Shown: in pieces, positions 1 to 6,759 of the stretch | Numbering within the stretch: the stretch's first letter is position 1 | How the letters are laid out: each line of letters starts with the position of its first letter | Assembly: GCA_947627205.1 (NCBI GenBank) | Contig: CANQVE010000018.1 | Span: 1-40,030 of the forward strand | Reading direction: 5' to 3' | Length of the DNA stretch: 40,030 nt | DNA from: an uncultured Clostridia bacterium | GTDB taxonomy: Bacteria > Bacillota > Clostridia > Oscillospirales > Ruminococcaceae | Program-made: the position numbers and the translations under genes | The notes under the pieces: model-generated | Seen by the model: the letters and a program-made list of their open reading frames with translations, nothing else | What the model was told of the DNA's origin: nothing | Databases searched by the model: none

Positions 1-464
1 TCCAACAGTTTTTGTCCCTCGGATCTTAGCCATTCGATGTTGTTGTATTCGGACTCGGAAAGCACTCCGCGAACGTTTAGCATATGAATTCGTCCGATGC
101 GTTCAAGGTCGTCTGTATCCTCGATAAGCGTATATCTCGGCAAATTGAAAGTGAGATTGATAATGCTTTTCAAATTCCATTTATTGCCAAGTTTGTCACA
201 CGATAATACTGCCAGAAACTTATTTAGTTCACGTTTGTCCATTCCGTCCACATGCTTGCCGAGGTAGTTCAGCGCATCAAGGCTCACCTCGCTGTCAACG
301 AGCATTGACAGTTCCGAGGGTTCGATTTCAAGCACCGTCGCCACAGGCGCGAGGTGTTCCTTATTCATACCGAGTTCGCCGAGTTTGTCGGAAAGTTCCG
401 TTTCCGAACAGGGGAAACATATTTCCGTACTGAACGAACCATTCCCAATTGTAGTTTTAATCAT
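1..464 (-). CDS. Mobile-element protein, ArdA-like (3' end outside window)
   Basis: An open frame runs leftward from an ATG at 464 to the window edge, about 154 residues with no stop. A TCCTCC complement at 471-476 gives a strong ribosome binding site 6 bases from the ATG. The product begins MIKTTIGNGSFSTEICFPCS and contains LDALNYLGKHVDGMDKREL and INLTFNLPRYTLI. From memory this resembles proteins annotated as ArdA-type antirestriction proteins on conjugative elements of gut Clostridia, but I could not search. If so, it would mimic DNA and protect an incoming element from restriction. A 12-base palindrome CTCCGCGCGGAG at 490-501 lies just upstream and could be an operator. The gene may mark the right edge of an integrated element to the left of the window. 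The open frame is certain; the family is a moderate guess. Confidence 0.55.
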   Translation of the reverse strand, partial: MIKTTIGNGSFSTEICFPCSETELSDKLGELGMNKEHLAPVATVLEIEPSELSMLVDSEVSLDALNYLGKHVDGMDKRELNKFLAVLSCDKLGNKWNLKSIINLTFNLPRYTLIEDTDDLERIGRIHMLNVRGVLSESEYNNIEWLRSEGQKLL

Positions 465-524
465 TGTAATTCCTCCAAAATTATATTTACTCCGCGCGGA
501 GTTTATTGCCATTTTCTCTGAAAA

Positions 525-578
525 CAAAAAAAGCCTGCAAATTGACTTCCTTATAATTAGAAAAGCAATTTACAGGCT
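525..578 (-). terminator. Intrinsic terminator, leftward
   Basis: Arms AGCCTGCAAATTG (532-544) and CAATTTACAGGCT (566-578) pair with one mismatch. On the - strand the hairpin is followed by a T tract (complement of 525-531). It would stop leftward transcription before the ArdA-like gene. It belongs to the first unit of the diverged tandem repeat described for 530-790. Confidence 0.7.
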
Positions 579-790
579 CTTATTTAATATGTGTAATCTG
601 CACAATTTCCACAGCAAAAATTTTGTTGCCAAAGGGTTCAAATCCCGTTAAAATCTTTTTTGTAGGTTTTCGGGAAATAAAAAGTCGCCTGTGAACGATT
701 TCTCAAGGACGAGAAATGATTCACAGGCGATTTCGGCAAAATATACAATTTCAACCATGAAAATTTTGCAGGGAGGGGGTTCAAGTCCAC
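530..790. repeat. Diverged tandem repeat with terminator hairpins and tRNA T-arm-like motifs
   Basis: Two units of about 145 bases can be aligned. Each has a hairpin ending in ACAGGC (572-577 and 723-728), then ACAATTTC (602-609 and 745-752), then AAAATTTTG, then GGGTTCAA followed by TCC (634-645 and 777-788). GGTTCAAATCC resembles the T-arm and loop of a tRNA, but neither copy extends to a complete tRNA. No gene is visible from 465 to 903 on either strand. The pattern would suit remnants of attachment sites left by elements integrating at a tRNA 3' end, since it lies between a mobile-element-type gene and a real tRNA gene. That reading is inference. Confidence 0.6.
678..730 (-). terminator. 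Intrinsic terminator, leftward
   Basis: Arms TCGCCTGTGAA (685-695) and TTCACAGGCGA (720-730) pair perfectly. An inner helix ATTTCTC/GAGAAAT follows, closed by AAGGAC, with one two-base mismatch step between the helices. On the - strand the stem is followed by TTTTTATTT (complement of 676-684). It is the second hairpin of the tandem unit. Confidence 0.75.
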
Positions 791-840
791 TTTCGTGTCG
801 AAAATATCTACGGACGGTGATTTCTATTTTTCGTAAGATT

Positions 841-892
841 TATGCCCACAAATGGCTTTGTACAGCCGTTTGTGGGCATAATATCTTTTTTG
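841..892. terminator. Hairpin terminator downstream of tRNA-Leu(UAG)
   Basis: TATGCCCACAAA (841-852) pairs with TTTGTGGGCATA (869-880), with a further inner helix around GGC/GCC. On the + strand it is followed by ATATCTTTTTT, a good U tract. On the - strand, where it would end the tRNA-Leu transcript, the tail is weaker (AAATCTT). Confidence 0.65.
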
Positions 893-903
893 TAAACGTT
901 AGT

Positions 904-986
904 TGGTGCGAGTAACAGGACTTGAACCTGCACACCGAAGTAACGGCACCTAAAACCGTCGCGTCTGCCAATTCCGCCATACTCGC
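904..986 (-). tRNA. tRNA-Leu (anticodon UAG)
   Basis: The acceptor stem GCGAGTA/TACTCGC pairs over 7 bases, with discriminator A and an encoded CCA at 906-904. The anticodon stem ACGGT/GCCGT holds the loop TTTAGGT, giving anticodon TAG, which reads CUA and related Leu codons. A long variable arm and the T-loop GGTTCAAGTCC complete a class II tRNA of 83 bases. It lies 73 bases downstream of metK on the same strand and has no obvious promoter of its own, so it may be cotranscribed with metK. Confidence 0.95.
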
Positions 987-989
987 AAG

Positions 990-1016
990 TTGCTGTTGTT
1001 TAACGGTCAACAGCAA
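990..1016. other. Perfect 9-bp inverted repeat between metK and tRNA-Leu
   Basis: TTGCTGTTG (990-998) and CAACAGCAA (1008-1016) form a perfect stem with a 9-base loop. There is no T tract on either side, so it is a weak terminator at best. It sits directly ahead of the tRNA 5' end and could guide processing of a metK-tRNA transcript. That role is a guess. Confidence 0.5.
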
Positions 1017-1059
1017 ACCGTGTGTTTTTTTAGTATCAGGCTTCTAGAAAAGAAATCTA

Positions 1060-2232
1060 TCAAAGGTATTTCTTCAGCGCTTCCGCCTTGTCGGTCTTTT
1101 CCCAAGCAACGCCCAAGTCCTCGCGTCCCATGTGACCATAAGCCGCTACCTGACGGTATTGGGGCTTTCTAAGGTCGAGAGTTTCGATTATTGCGGCAGG
1201 TCTAAAGTCAAATTCCTTTACAAGCGCCTCGGCAATCTTTTCGTCCGGTATCTTGCCCGTTCCGAAAGTATCGACCATTACCGAAACGGGATTTGCAACG
1301 CCTATTGCATAAGCAAGCTGAATTTCAGCTCTCTCCGCAAGTCCCGCGGCAACTATGTTCTTTGCAGTATAACGCGCCATATAAGCCGCCGAGCGGTCTA
1401 CTTTTGTCGGATCTTTTCCCGAAAACGCTCCGCCGCCGTGACGTGAATATCCGCCGTATGTATCAACGATTATCTTGCGTCCCGTAAGTCCGCTGTCGCC
1501 CATAGGACCGCCTACTACAAAGCGTCCTGTCGGGTTTACAAAGTATTTTGTGTTTTCGTCGAGAAGCTCTGCGGGAATTGTAGCCTTTATGACTTTCTCA
1601 ATAATGTCTGCTCTGATTTGTTCAAGTGTAGCGGAAGCAAGGTGCTGTGAGGATACAACGACCGTATCAACACGAACGGGCTTGTTTCCGTCGTATTCAA
1701 CGGTAACCTGCGTCTTTCCGTCGGGAAGAAGATAGGGTATCTCGCCGCTCTTGCGGACTTCGGTCAGCTTTTTGGAGAGCTTGTGAGCAAGGCTTATCGG
1801 CATGGGCATAAGCTCGGGAGTTTCCGAGCAGGCAAATCCGAACATCATTCCCTGGTCGCCCGCGCCCGTGTCGCAGGCGTTTTCTTCTCTGCCCTCAAGC
1901 GCATTGTTTACGCCCATAGCGATATCGGGCGACTGCTTGTCTATCATTGTCACAACAGCGCAGGTGTTCGCGTCAAATCCGTATTCGCTGTCGGTATAGC
2001 CTATCTTGCGTACCGTCTGCCGTGCAATTTCGGCTATATCAACATTTGCAGTTGTCGTAATTTCGCCCATAACGGAGATAATTCCCGTTGTCGTGGTAGT
2101 TTCACAAGCAACGCGCCCCATAGGATCCTGTGCTAAAATTGCGTCAAGAACTGCGTCGGAAATGTTATCGCAGATCTTGTCGGGGTGTCCCTCGGTCACA
2201 CTTTCCGAGGTGAACAGTTTTTTGAATGCCAT
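1060..2232 (-). CDS. metK: S-adenosylmethionine synthetase
   Basis: The 390-residue product is close to the usual length (about 380-400). It makes S-adenosylmethionine from methionine and ATP in the cytoplasm, releasing phosphate and diphosphate. Hallmarks are [16 protein letters not shown] at the N terminus, the [16 protein letters not shown] loop near residue 120, and the [19 protein letters not shown] segment near 265, which carries substrate and metal-binding residues. The start is supported by a TAGGAGGA ribosome binding site just upstream. Expression is very probably controlled by the SAM-I riboswitch in its leader (2335-2671) and the terminator at 2291-2317, so the enzyme is feedback-regulated by its product. 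tRNA-Leu(UAG) lies immediately downstream. Confidence 0.98.
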   Translation of the reverse strand: MAFKKLFTSESVTEGHPDKICDNISDAVLDAILAQDPMGRVACETTTTTGIISVMGEITTTANVDIAEIARQTVRKIGYTDSEYGFDANTCAVVTMIDKQSPDIAMGVNNALEGREENACDTGAGDQGMMFGFACSETPELMPMPISLAHKLSKKLTEVRKSGEIPYLLPDGKTQVTVEYDGNKPVRVDTVVVSSQHLASATLEQIRADIIEKVIKATIPAELLDENTKYFVNPTGRFVVGGPMGDSGLTGRKIIVDTYGGYSRHGGGAFSGKDPTKVDRSAAYMARYTAKNIVAAGLAERAEIQLAYAIGVANPVSVMVDTFGTGKIPDEKIAEALVKEFDFRPAAIIETLDLRKPQYRQVAAYGHMGREDLGVAWEKTDKAEALKKYL

Positions 2233-2290
2233 AGTTTTCCTCCTAATATAAATCTTTCTTTCTTGCGGTCTCTTCTTTTTACCGCCTGCA

Positions 2291-2317
2291 AAACAAAACG
2301 CTCACAAGGAGTGAGCG
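2291..2317 (-). terminator. Riboswitch-controlled terminator before metK
   Basis: CGCTCAC/GTGAGCG (2299-2317) closes a 5-base loop and is followed on the - strand by TTTTGTTT. Its 5' arm contains TCACTCCTT, which can pair over 9 bases with AAGGAGTGA (2338-2330), the sequence overlapping the 3' strand of riboswitch P1. Terminator and antiterminator are therefore mutually exclusive. Confidence 0.85.
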
Positions 2318-2334
2318 GTAAGATCCTCTTCACT

Positions 2335-2671
2335 CCTTATCTCTCGGCGGAATTTAACAATAACCGCCGCAGGACGTAGCACCTTGCATTCGGAAAACCA
2401 AGCATACAAAATTTGCAAATAAACTTTGCACTGTCATTATTGCTCGATACCTATGTAGGTTGCCGGGCTTAATAGGGACCAGTCCCCTTTCCGCAAACCT
2501 CAGACTGCCGATAAAGCCTCATTCGCGTCGTCAACGCACCACCGACAGCCACCAAGCCACAAAGGCTAGTCGTCGGCGCGTTTCCTAGCGCCTGAGACTT
2601 TCTCGGCAGTCTGAAAAGGCTTTATAAAACAAACTGAATTATCTGCGGAACATCAGCCGCTCTTGATAAGG
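2335..2671 (-). promoter_or_regulatory. SAM-I (S-box) riboswitch with a ~150-nt insertion in P2
   Basis: On the - strand the leader carries CTTATCAAGAGCGGCTGA, then GGGACTGGTCCC, then AAGCCCGGCAACC, then GGTGCTACGTCCTGC, all core S-box motifs. P1 is CCTTATC (2671-2665) with GATAAGG (2341-2335). A normal aptamer is about 100-130 bases; this one is about 337. The extra length lies between the CTGA of the kink-turn strand and GGGACTGG, bounded by a new stem TTCCGC (2650-2645)/GCGGAA (2494-2489) and filled by the structured element at 2501-2613. SAM binding should stabilise P1, free the terminator and switch metK off. The riboswitch identity is firm; whether the insertion still permits SAM binding is not known. 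Confidence 0.9.
2501..2613 (-). ncRNA. Structured hairpin element, copy 1 (inside metK riboswitch)
   Basis: A long imperfect hairpin closed by CAGACTGCCGA/TCGGCAGTCTG, containing further helices AAAGCCTCA/TGAGACTTT, CGC/GCG, AACGC/GCGTT, CCGAC/GTCGG and AGCC/GGCT. The second copy at 31796-31900 has the same architecture with compensatory changes in several helices and conserved internal-loop sequences (TTCCTAG, GACTTTCTC). The C-A mismatch in the second helix is a U-G pair on the - strand, which points to the - strand as the RNA. That is also the strand transcribed as the metK leader. I do not recognise the family. Confidence 0.75.
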
Positions 2672-2686
2672 CATTTTGTTATTAAC

Positions 2687-2715
2687 AGTATAGCATATAC
2701 ACAACATATTGTCAA
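2687..2715 (-). promoter_or_regulatory. metK promoter
   Basis: On the - strand TTGACA (2715-2710), a 17-base spacer, and TATACT (2692-2687). Transcription would begin about ten bases before the P1 strand of the riboswitch. Confidence 0.85.
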
Positions 2716-2746
2716 GAGTTTTTCGTGAAAAATTTTAAAATCCCCC

Positions 2747-2775
2747 TTGACAAATAAATTTCTTCGTGTTATAAT
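2747..2775 (+). promoter_or_regulatory. leuA promoter
   Basis: TTGACA (2747-2752), a 17-base spacer and TATAAT (2770-2775), a consensus sigma-A promoter. It is divergent from the metK promoter, 31 bases away, and feeds the T-box leader. Confidence 0.9.
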
Positions 2776-2783
2776 AAGCTAAG

Positions 2784-3092
2784 TTGATATTTTCAAATGC
2801 GTGGAAGGGGAACAAGACCTTGTATGTTCTTTCAGAGAGCCGTTGTTTGGTGCGAAACGGCAGAGCGGCAGGGAGATGACTCGCCCCCGAGCAGAACGGG
2901 CGAACGCCGCGTTTTGACTTGCAATATTGCAAAATCAAAACAAGAGGCAAATAGTCCGTTACGGGTTTCTCCCGTTAAAGAGAAGCGCGCTGTCTGGCGC
3001 GGCTGAGGCGAATTTCCGAAAGGCTTTTCGCAAATTGGAGTGGTAACACGGGTTAGTTCTCGTCCCCAAGTTTGGGCGGGGACTTTTTTATT
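2784..3092 (+). promoter_or_regulatory. Leucine T-box leader with terminator, upstream of leuA
   Basis: The leader carries the stem I signature AGAGAGCCG...GGTGCGAAACGG (about 2834-2860). Next comes the specifier context GATGACTCGCCCCCGAG, where CTC at 2880-2882 is a leucine codon, then the GTTACGGG...CCCGTTAA stem, then the T-box GAGTGGTAACACGGG (3038-3052) with TGGT to pair with an uncharged ACCA tRNA end. The terminator GTCCCC/GGGGAC (3062-3083) is followed by TTTTTT. Uncharged tRNA-Leu should stabilise the antiterminator and allow leuA transcription. The specifier was placed by pattern, not by folding. Confidence 0.9.
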
Positions 3093-3164
3093 TGTGGTGC
3101 CATATTAGACGATTTGATCATATTGACTGATAATTCTACATTTTTATGTAAAGGAGAATGTCTT

Positions 3165-4826
3165 ATGAAATTTGCAGACAAGTATCAGAAACGTTATTTT
3201 ATGCCTCCTTATCCTTGTCTTGAATGGACAAAAAAGGAGAGCATAGAAAAGCCCCCCGTATGGTGCAGCGTAGACCTGCGCGACGGAAACCAGGCGCTTA
3301 TTATTCCCATGTCGCTCGAAGAAAAACTTGAGTTTTTCAAGGTGCTTGTAGACGTTGGTTTTAAAGAAATAGAGATAGGTTTTCCTGCCGCGTCTGACAC
3401 GGAATATGAGTTCTGCCGTGCGCTTATTGAAAAGAATTTGATCCCCGATGACGTTACGGTACAGGTATTGACGCAGAGCCGAGAGCATATTATAAAGAAA
3501 ACGTTTGAGGCGCTTGAGGGCTGTAAGAATGCCATTGTCCACCTGTACAATTCTACCTCCGTCGCACAGCGCGAGCAGGTGTTCAAAAAGAGCAAGGAGG
3601 AGATAATCGAAATTGCGACGAGCGGAGCAAAGATGCTGAATGAGTACAAGGCGAAAACAAAGGGCAATTTCCGCTTTGAGTATTCTCCCGAGAGTTTTAC
3701 GGGAACAGAGCCCGAATTTGCCGCGGAAATATGCAACGCCGTTATCGACATCTGGAAGCCTACTGCCGACAACAAGGTAATAATTAACCTGCCCGTTACC
3801 GTTGCGGAAAGTATGTCGCATGTCTATGCACAGCAGATCGAATATATGTGCAAAGAACTGCACGACCGCGGGAACATTATTGTTTCGCTCCACCCGCACA
3901 ACGACCGCGGCTGTGCCGTGGCTGACACGGAATTGGGCTTGCTCGCGGGAGCGGACAGGGTAGAGGGTACGCTTTTCGGAAACGGCGAAAGAACGGGAAA
4001 TGTTGATATTATAACGCTCGCTCTCAATATGTACACTCACGGCGTTGAACCTAATCTTGATCTGACAAACCTGCCGAAGCTGACGGAAATATACGAAAGA
4101 CTTACAAGAATGAGAGTTTACGAGCGTATGCCGTACAGCGGACAGCTTGTTTTCGCGGCGTTCAGCGGTTCACATCAGGACGCAATAGCAAAGGGCATGC
4201 ACTATCGCGAAGAAAAAGATCCCGACCACTGGAACGTGCCGTATATCCCCATTGATCCCCACGACCTCGGCAGGGAATACGAGGGCGACGTTATCCGCAT
4301 AAATTCCCAGTCTGGCAAGGGCGGGATAGGCTACCTCATGGAGCAGAATTTCGGCATAGTTATGCCGAAGAAGATGAGCGAACATTTCGGCTATACCGTA
4401 AAGGGAGTTTCCGACCGCGAGCATAAAGAGCTCCACCCAGACGAGGTCCACGCTATTTTTGAAGAAACGTATGTGAATAAGCACACGAAGTTCTCCGTTC
4501 CCGAGGCGCATTATAAACAGGGTGAATGCATAACCGCCGAAGTCACCGTAGAAAAGGACGGCAAAAGAAACGTATTTACGGGGCAGGGCAACGGCAGGCT
4601 CGACGCTGTTTCAAATGCGGTAAAAGATGGTCTCGGACTTGAATACACGATAAACACCTATACCGAAAACGCAATTGAGGAAAGCTCTAAATCAAAGGCT
4701 CTCTGCATGATAGGCATAACTTTAAAGGACGGAAGAGTTTTCTGGGGCGCGGGAATTGATACGGATATAATAAATGCTTCAATTTACGCTCTCGTGTCGG
4801 CGATAAATAATTCCGATCTTGTATAA
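3165..4826 (+). CDS. leuA: 2-isopropylmalate synthase, long (yeast/actinobacterial) type
   Basis: First committed step of leucine synthesis: acetyl-CoA plus 2-oxoisovalerate gives 2-isopropylmalate. The 553-residue protein starts at ATG 3165, chosen because AAGGAG lies 8 bases upstream; an upstream in-frame ATG at 3072 falls inside the T-box terminator region. The TIM-barrel domain opens with PPVWCSVDLRDGNQAL (metal-binding Asp, catalytic Arg). It also has SLHPHNDRGCAVADTELGLLAGADRVEG with the HxH metal ligands, and GNGERTGNVDI. The C-terminal third (YVNKHTKFSVPE onward, ending in VFWGAGIDTDIINASIYALVSAIN) is the regulatory LeuA dimer domain that binds leucine. It stands alone, with a terminator after it, so leucine controls it by the T-box and probably allosterically. 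Confidence 0.96.
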   Translation: MKFADKYQKRYFMPPYPCLEWTKKESIEKPPVWCSVDLRDGNQALIIPMSLEEKLEFFKVLVDVGFKEIEIGFPAASDTEYEFCRALIEKNLIPDDVTVQVLTQSREHIIKKTFEALEGCKNAIVHLYNSTSVAQREQVFKKSKEEIIEIATSGAKMLNEYKAKTKGNFRFEYSPESFTGTEPEFAAEICNAVIDIWKPTADNKVIINLPVTVAESMSHVYAQQIEYMCKELHDRGNIIVSLHPHNDRGCAVADTELGLLAGADRVEGTLFGNGERTGNVDIITLALNMYTHGVEPNLDLTNLPKLTEIYERLTRMRVYERMPYSGQLVFAAFSGSHQDAIAKGMHYREEKDPDHWNVPYIPIDPHDLGREYEGDVIRINSQSGKGGIGYLMEQNFGIVMPKKMSEHFGYTVKGVSDREHKELHPDEVHAIFEETYVNKHTKFSVPEAHYKQGECITAEVTVEKDGKRNVFTGQGNGRLDAVSNAVKDGLGLEYTINTYTENAIEESSKSKALCMIGITLKDGRVFWGAGIDTDIINASIYALVSAINNSDLV

Positions 4827-4848
4827 ATAAAAGTTTGCACCGATAATT

Positions 4849-4885
4849 AAACCGCAGATAAGTAACTATCTGCGGTTTATCTTTT
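4849..4885 (+). terminator. Terminator after leuA
   Basis: AAACCGCAGATA (4849-4860) pairs perfectly with TATCTGCGGTTT (4867-4878), followed by ATCTTTT. Confidence 0.9.
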
Positions 4886-4946
4886 AAAAAATGCTTTTTT
4901 GTTTTACATTCCCTACAAACATTTTCAGCATAATACACAAAAGCAC

Positions 4947-4975
4947 TTGACTTTTTTAGAAAATTATGTTACAAT
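4947..4975 (+). promoter_or_regulatory. Promoter of the EAL-barnase gene pair
   Basis: TTGACT (4947-4952), 17-base spacer, TACAAT (4970-4975). The leader to the ATG at 5089 is about 105 bases. I see no GEMM c-di-GMP riboswitch or other known motif in it. Confidence 0.8.
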
Positions 4976-5088
4976 ATTATAAATGTTATAGGTGAAAATT
5001 TTTGTGTTACGGAATTTTTCACTTGCTTTAGATCAGGCGTGTAATTTTCAATTAAAGTCAGTTAAGAACAGATCGGAGGCGGTCAAAG

Positions 5089-6747
5089 ATGCGGACGGCT
5101 GATATTCCCGAAAAATACCGCGATATGTTTATGAATATACTCGACGGGAGTTCTGCGGCGCATATCCTCTGGATATGCGGCGAGGAAAAGACGGTTTCGC
5201 TCGGAAAGCCGCTGCTGCCCGATGATGTGACCGAACCGCTCGATTATATCCGCGAGAACGACCTTTTGTCCGAAACATCAAAGGACACGTTCAACGTTTT
5301 TGCGGCGCATGTAGAAGAGGGAATACTTTCGGGCATCGGGCGCGAATATGTTTCTACGGACGTAGAAATAAAATTCCCCGGAGAGGATACATATACATTG
5401 AGCCACTGCTTTGCGCTTTTCAGATTTGATGAAAATAAGCGCGTAGACGCGGTCTTTATAAGCGTGCGACCGTTTAATAATCTCCAGTCTTTCCATAGAA
5501 AGGTAGTCACGGATTTTACGTCCGACAAAGCGCCCGCGCTTCTCGGAAAACGCTGCAGAGACGTATATGACGAACACCCCGATGAGGAGATAGCGTACAT
5601 TCAGTTCGATATAGAGCGCTTTAAGCTGATAAATGAGAAATACGGCGTTGAGATAGGCGACGAGCTTTTAAAGTTCATAAACGACTCTTTGAGCGTTATA
5701 TGCGGAGATAAAATACCTTTTTGCCGTCTCACCGCAGACGTATTTATGATGGTTATGGCTTTCAGGGAAAAAGAGGAAGTCACAAACTTTATACGCAGAG
5801 TTGAAAGCATGATAATAGGCTATAAGGGCTTGGATTATCATCTTGTATTCGGCGTTGCGGTAGTTGAGGACAGAACGCTCCATACCCGCAGATGCGGAGA
5901 TAACGCTTCGCTTGCGCGTCAGGAAATGCACGGAAACGCCCTCGAAAATATAGGCTGGTATAACGGCACGCTCAAAAATGAGCTGAAGAAAATGCAGAGC
6001 ATAGAAGAGGATATGAACAAGGCTCTTCTGAAAAACGAGTTCTTGATGTATCTCCAGCCGAAGTTCAGCATTTCTTCAAACCGCATAATCGGTGCGGAAG
6101 CGCTTGCCCGCTGGAAACACACGAAAAAAGGAATGATCTCTCCCGCGGACTTTATCCCCGTGTTTGAAAAGAACGGGTTTATATTAAAGCTCGACAGGCT
6201 GATGTGGGAAAAGGCTTGTATGCAAATTCGCGACTGGCTCGACAGGGGAATAGAAGCCGTTCCTATCTCGGTAAATATCTCGCGCGAGTATGTAAAGAGC
6301 TTTGATGTAGTAAGCTATATGCTGGAGCTTGTAAATAAGTACGATATACCGATAGAGCTTTTAGAGCTTGAGATAACGGAAAGCATGGATGCCCTCGGCA
6401 TTGACGAGGTAGTCGCAAAGATGAAAAAAGCAGGCTTTACTATGCTTATGGACGATTTCGGTTCGGGTTATTCTTCGCTCAATATGCTCAAAACAACGCA
6501 GTTTGATGTGCTGAAAATAGACAGATTGTTCTTAAATGAATTTATGGGCAGCGACAGGGGCAGAAAGATAATCTCACACACTATCTCAATGTCGCAGGAT
6601 ATCGGCATAGGAATAATAGCCGAGGGCGTTGAGACTCGCGAACAGGCGTGCTTCCTGGAAAAATGCGGGTGTGATATGGCACAGGGATTTTATTATTCAA
6701 AGCCCATACCCGTAGATGAGTTTGAAAAGCGTCTGCTCGGTGAATAA
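5089..6747 (+). CDS. c-di-GMP phosphodiesterase, degenerate GGDEF + EAL
   Basis: A 552-residue soluble signalling protein predicted to hydrolyse cyclic di-GMP to pGpG. Residues 1-150 form an N-terminal domain I cannot name. Residues about 165-290 form a GGDEF fold (FDIERFKLINEKYGVEIGD), but the active loop reads TADVF (215-219) in place of GGDEF, so cyclase activity should be lost. The EAL domain (about 305-552) looks intact: EAL at 337-339, NIS at 396-398, LEIT at 428-431, DDFGSG at 455-460, KIDR at 477-480, then AEGVET and QGF, which supply the metal and general-base residues. GGAGG precedes the ATG. The barnase lipoprotein starts 12 bases downstream and shares the operon. There are no membrane segments, so the input signal is unclear. 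Confidence 0.93.
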   Translation: MRTADIPEKYRDMFMNILDGSSAAHILWICGEEKTVSLGKPLLPDDVTEPLDYIRENDLLSETSKDTFNVFAAHVEEGILSGIGREYVSTDVEIKFPGEDTYTLSHCFALFRFDENKRVDAVFISVRPFNNLQSFHRKVVTDFTSDKAPALLGKRCRDVYDEHPDEEIAYIQFDIERFKLINEKYGVEIGDELLKFINDSLSVICGDKIPFCRLTADVFMMVMAFREKEEVTNFIRRVESMIIGYKGLDYHLVFGVAVVEDRTLHTRRCGDNASLARQEMHGNALENIGWYNGTLKNELKKMQSIEEDMNKALLKNEFLMYLQPKFSISSNRIIGAEALARWKHTKKGMISPADFIPVFEKNGFILKLDRLMWEKACMQIRDWLDRGIEAVPISVNISREYVKSFDVVSYMLELVNKYDIPIELLELEITESMDALGIDEVVAKMKKAGFTMLMDDFGSGYSSLNMLKTTQFDVLKIDRLFLNEFMGSDRGRKIISHTISMSQDIGIGIIAEGVETREQACFLEKCGCDMAQGFYYSKPIPVDEFEKRLLGE

Positions 6748-6759
6748 AAACGAGGTAAG

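Noticed and set aside
480-485. -10 box (ATTATA complement) for the ArdA-like gene
   Set aside because: It would place the transcription start on the ribosome binding site, and no -35 partner fits.
904-986. tRNA-Leu(UAG) as the target of integration for the left element
   Set aside because: The T-arm-like relics lie on the opposite strand from this tRNA and do not match its 3' end; another tRNA would have to be the source.
2501-2613. Resemblance of the hairpin RNA to RNase P (GAGAAAGUC near a GGCUUUAUC)
   Set aside because: Only short matches; the size is about a third of RNase P and the other conserved regions are missing.
3144-4040. A 298-residue open frame opposite leuA
   Set aside because: It lies wholly inside leuA, has no ribosome binding site and its product has no recognisable domain; leuA is certain on the other strand.
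4982-5088. c-di-GMP riboswitch in the EAL gene leader
   Set aside because: None of the GEMM core motifs is present.
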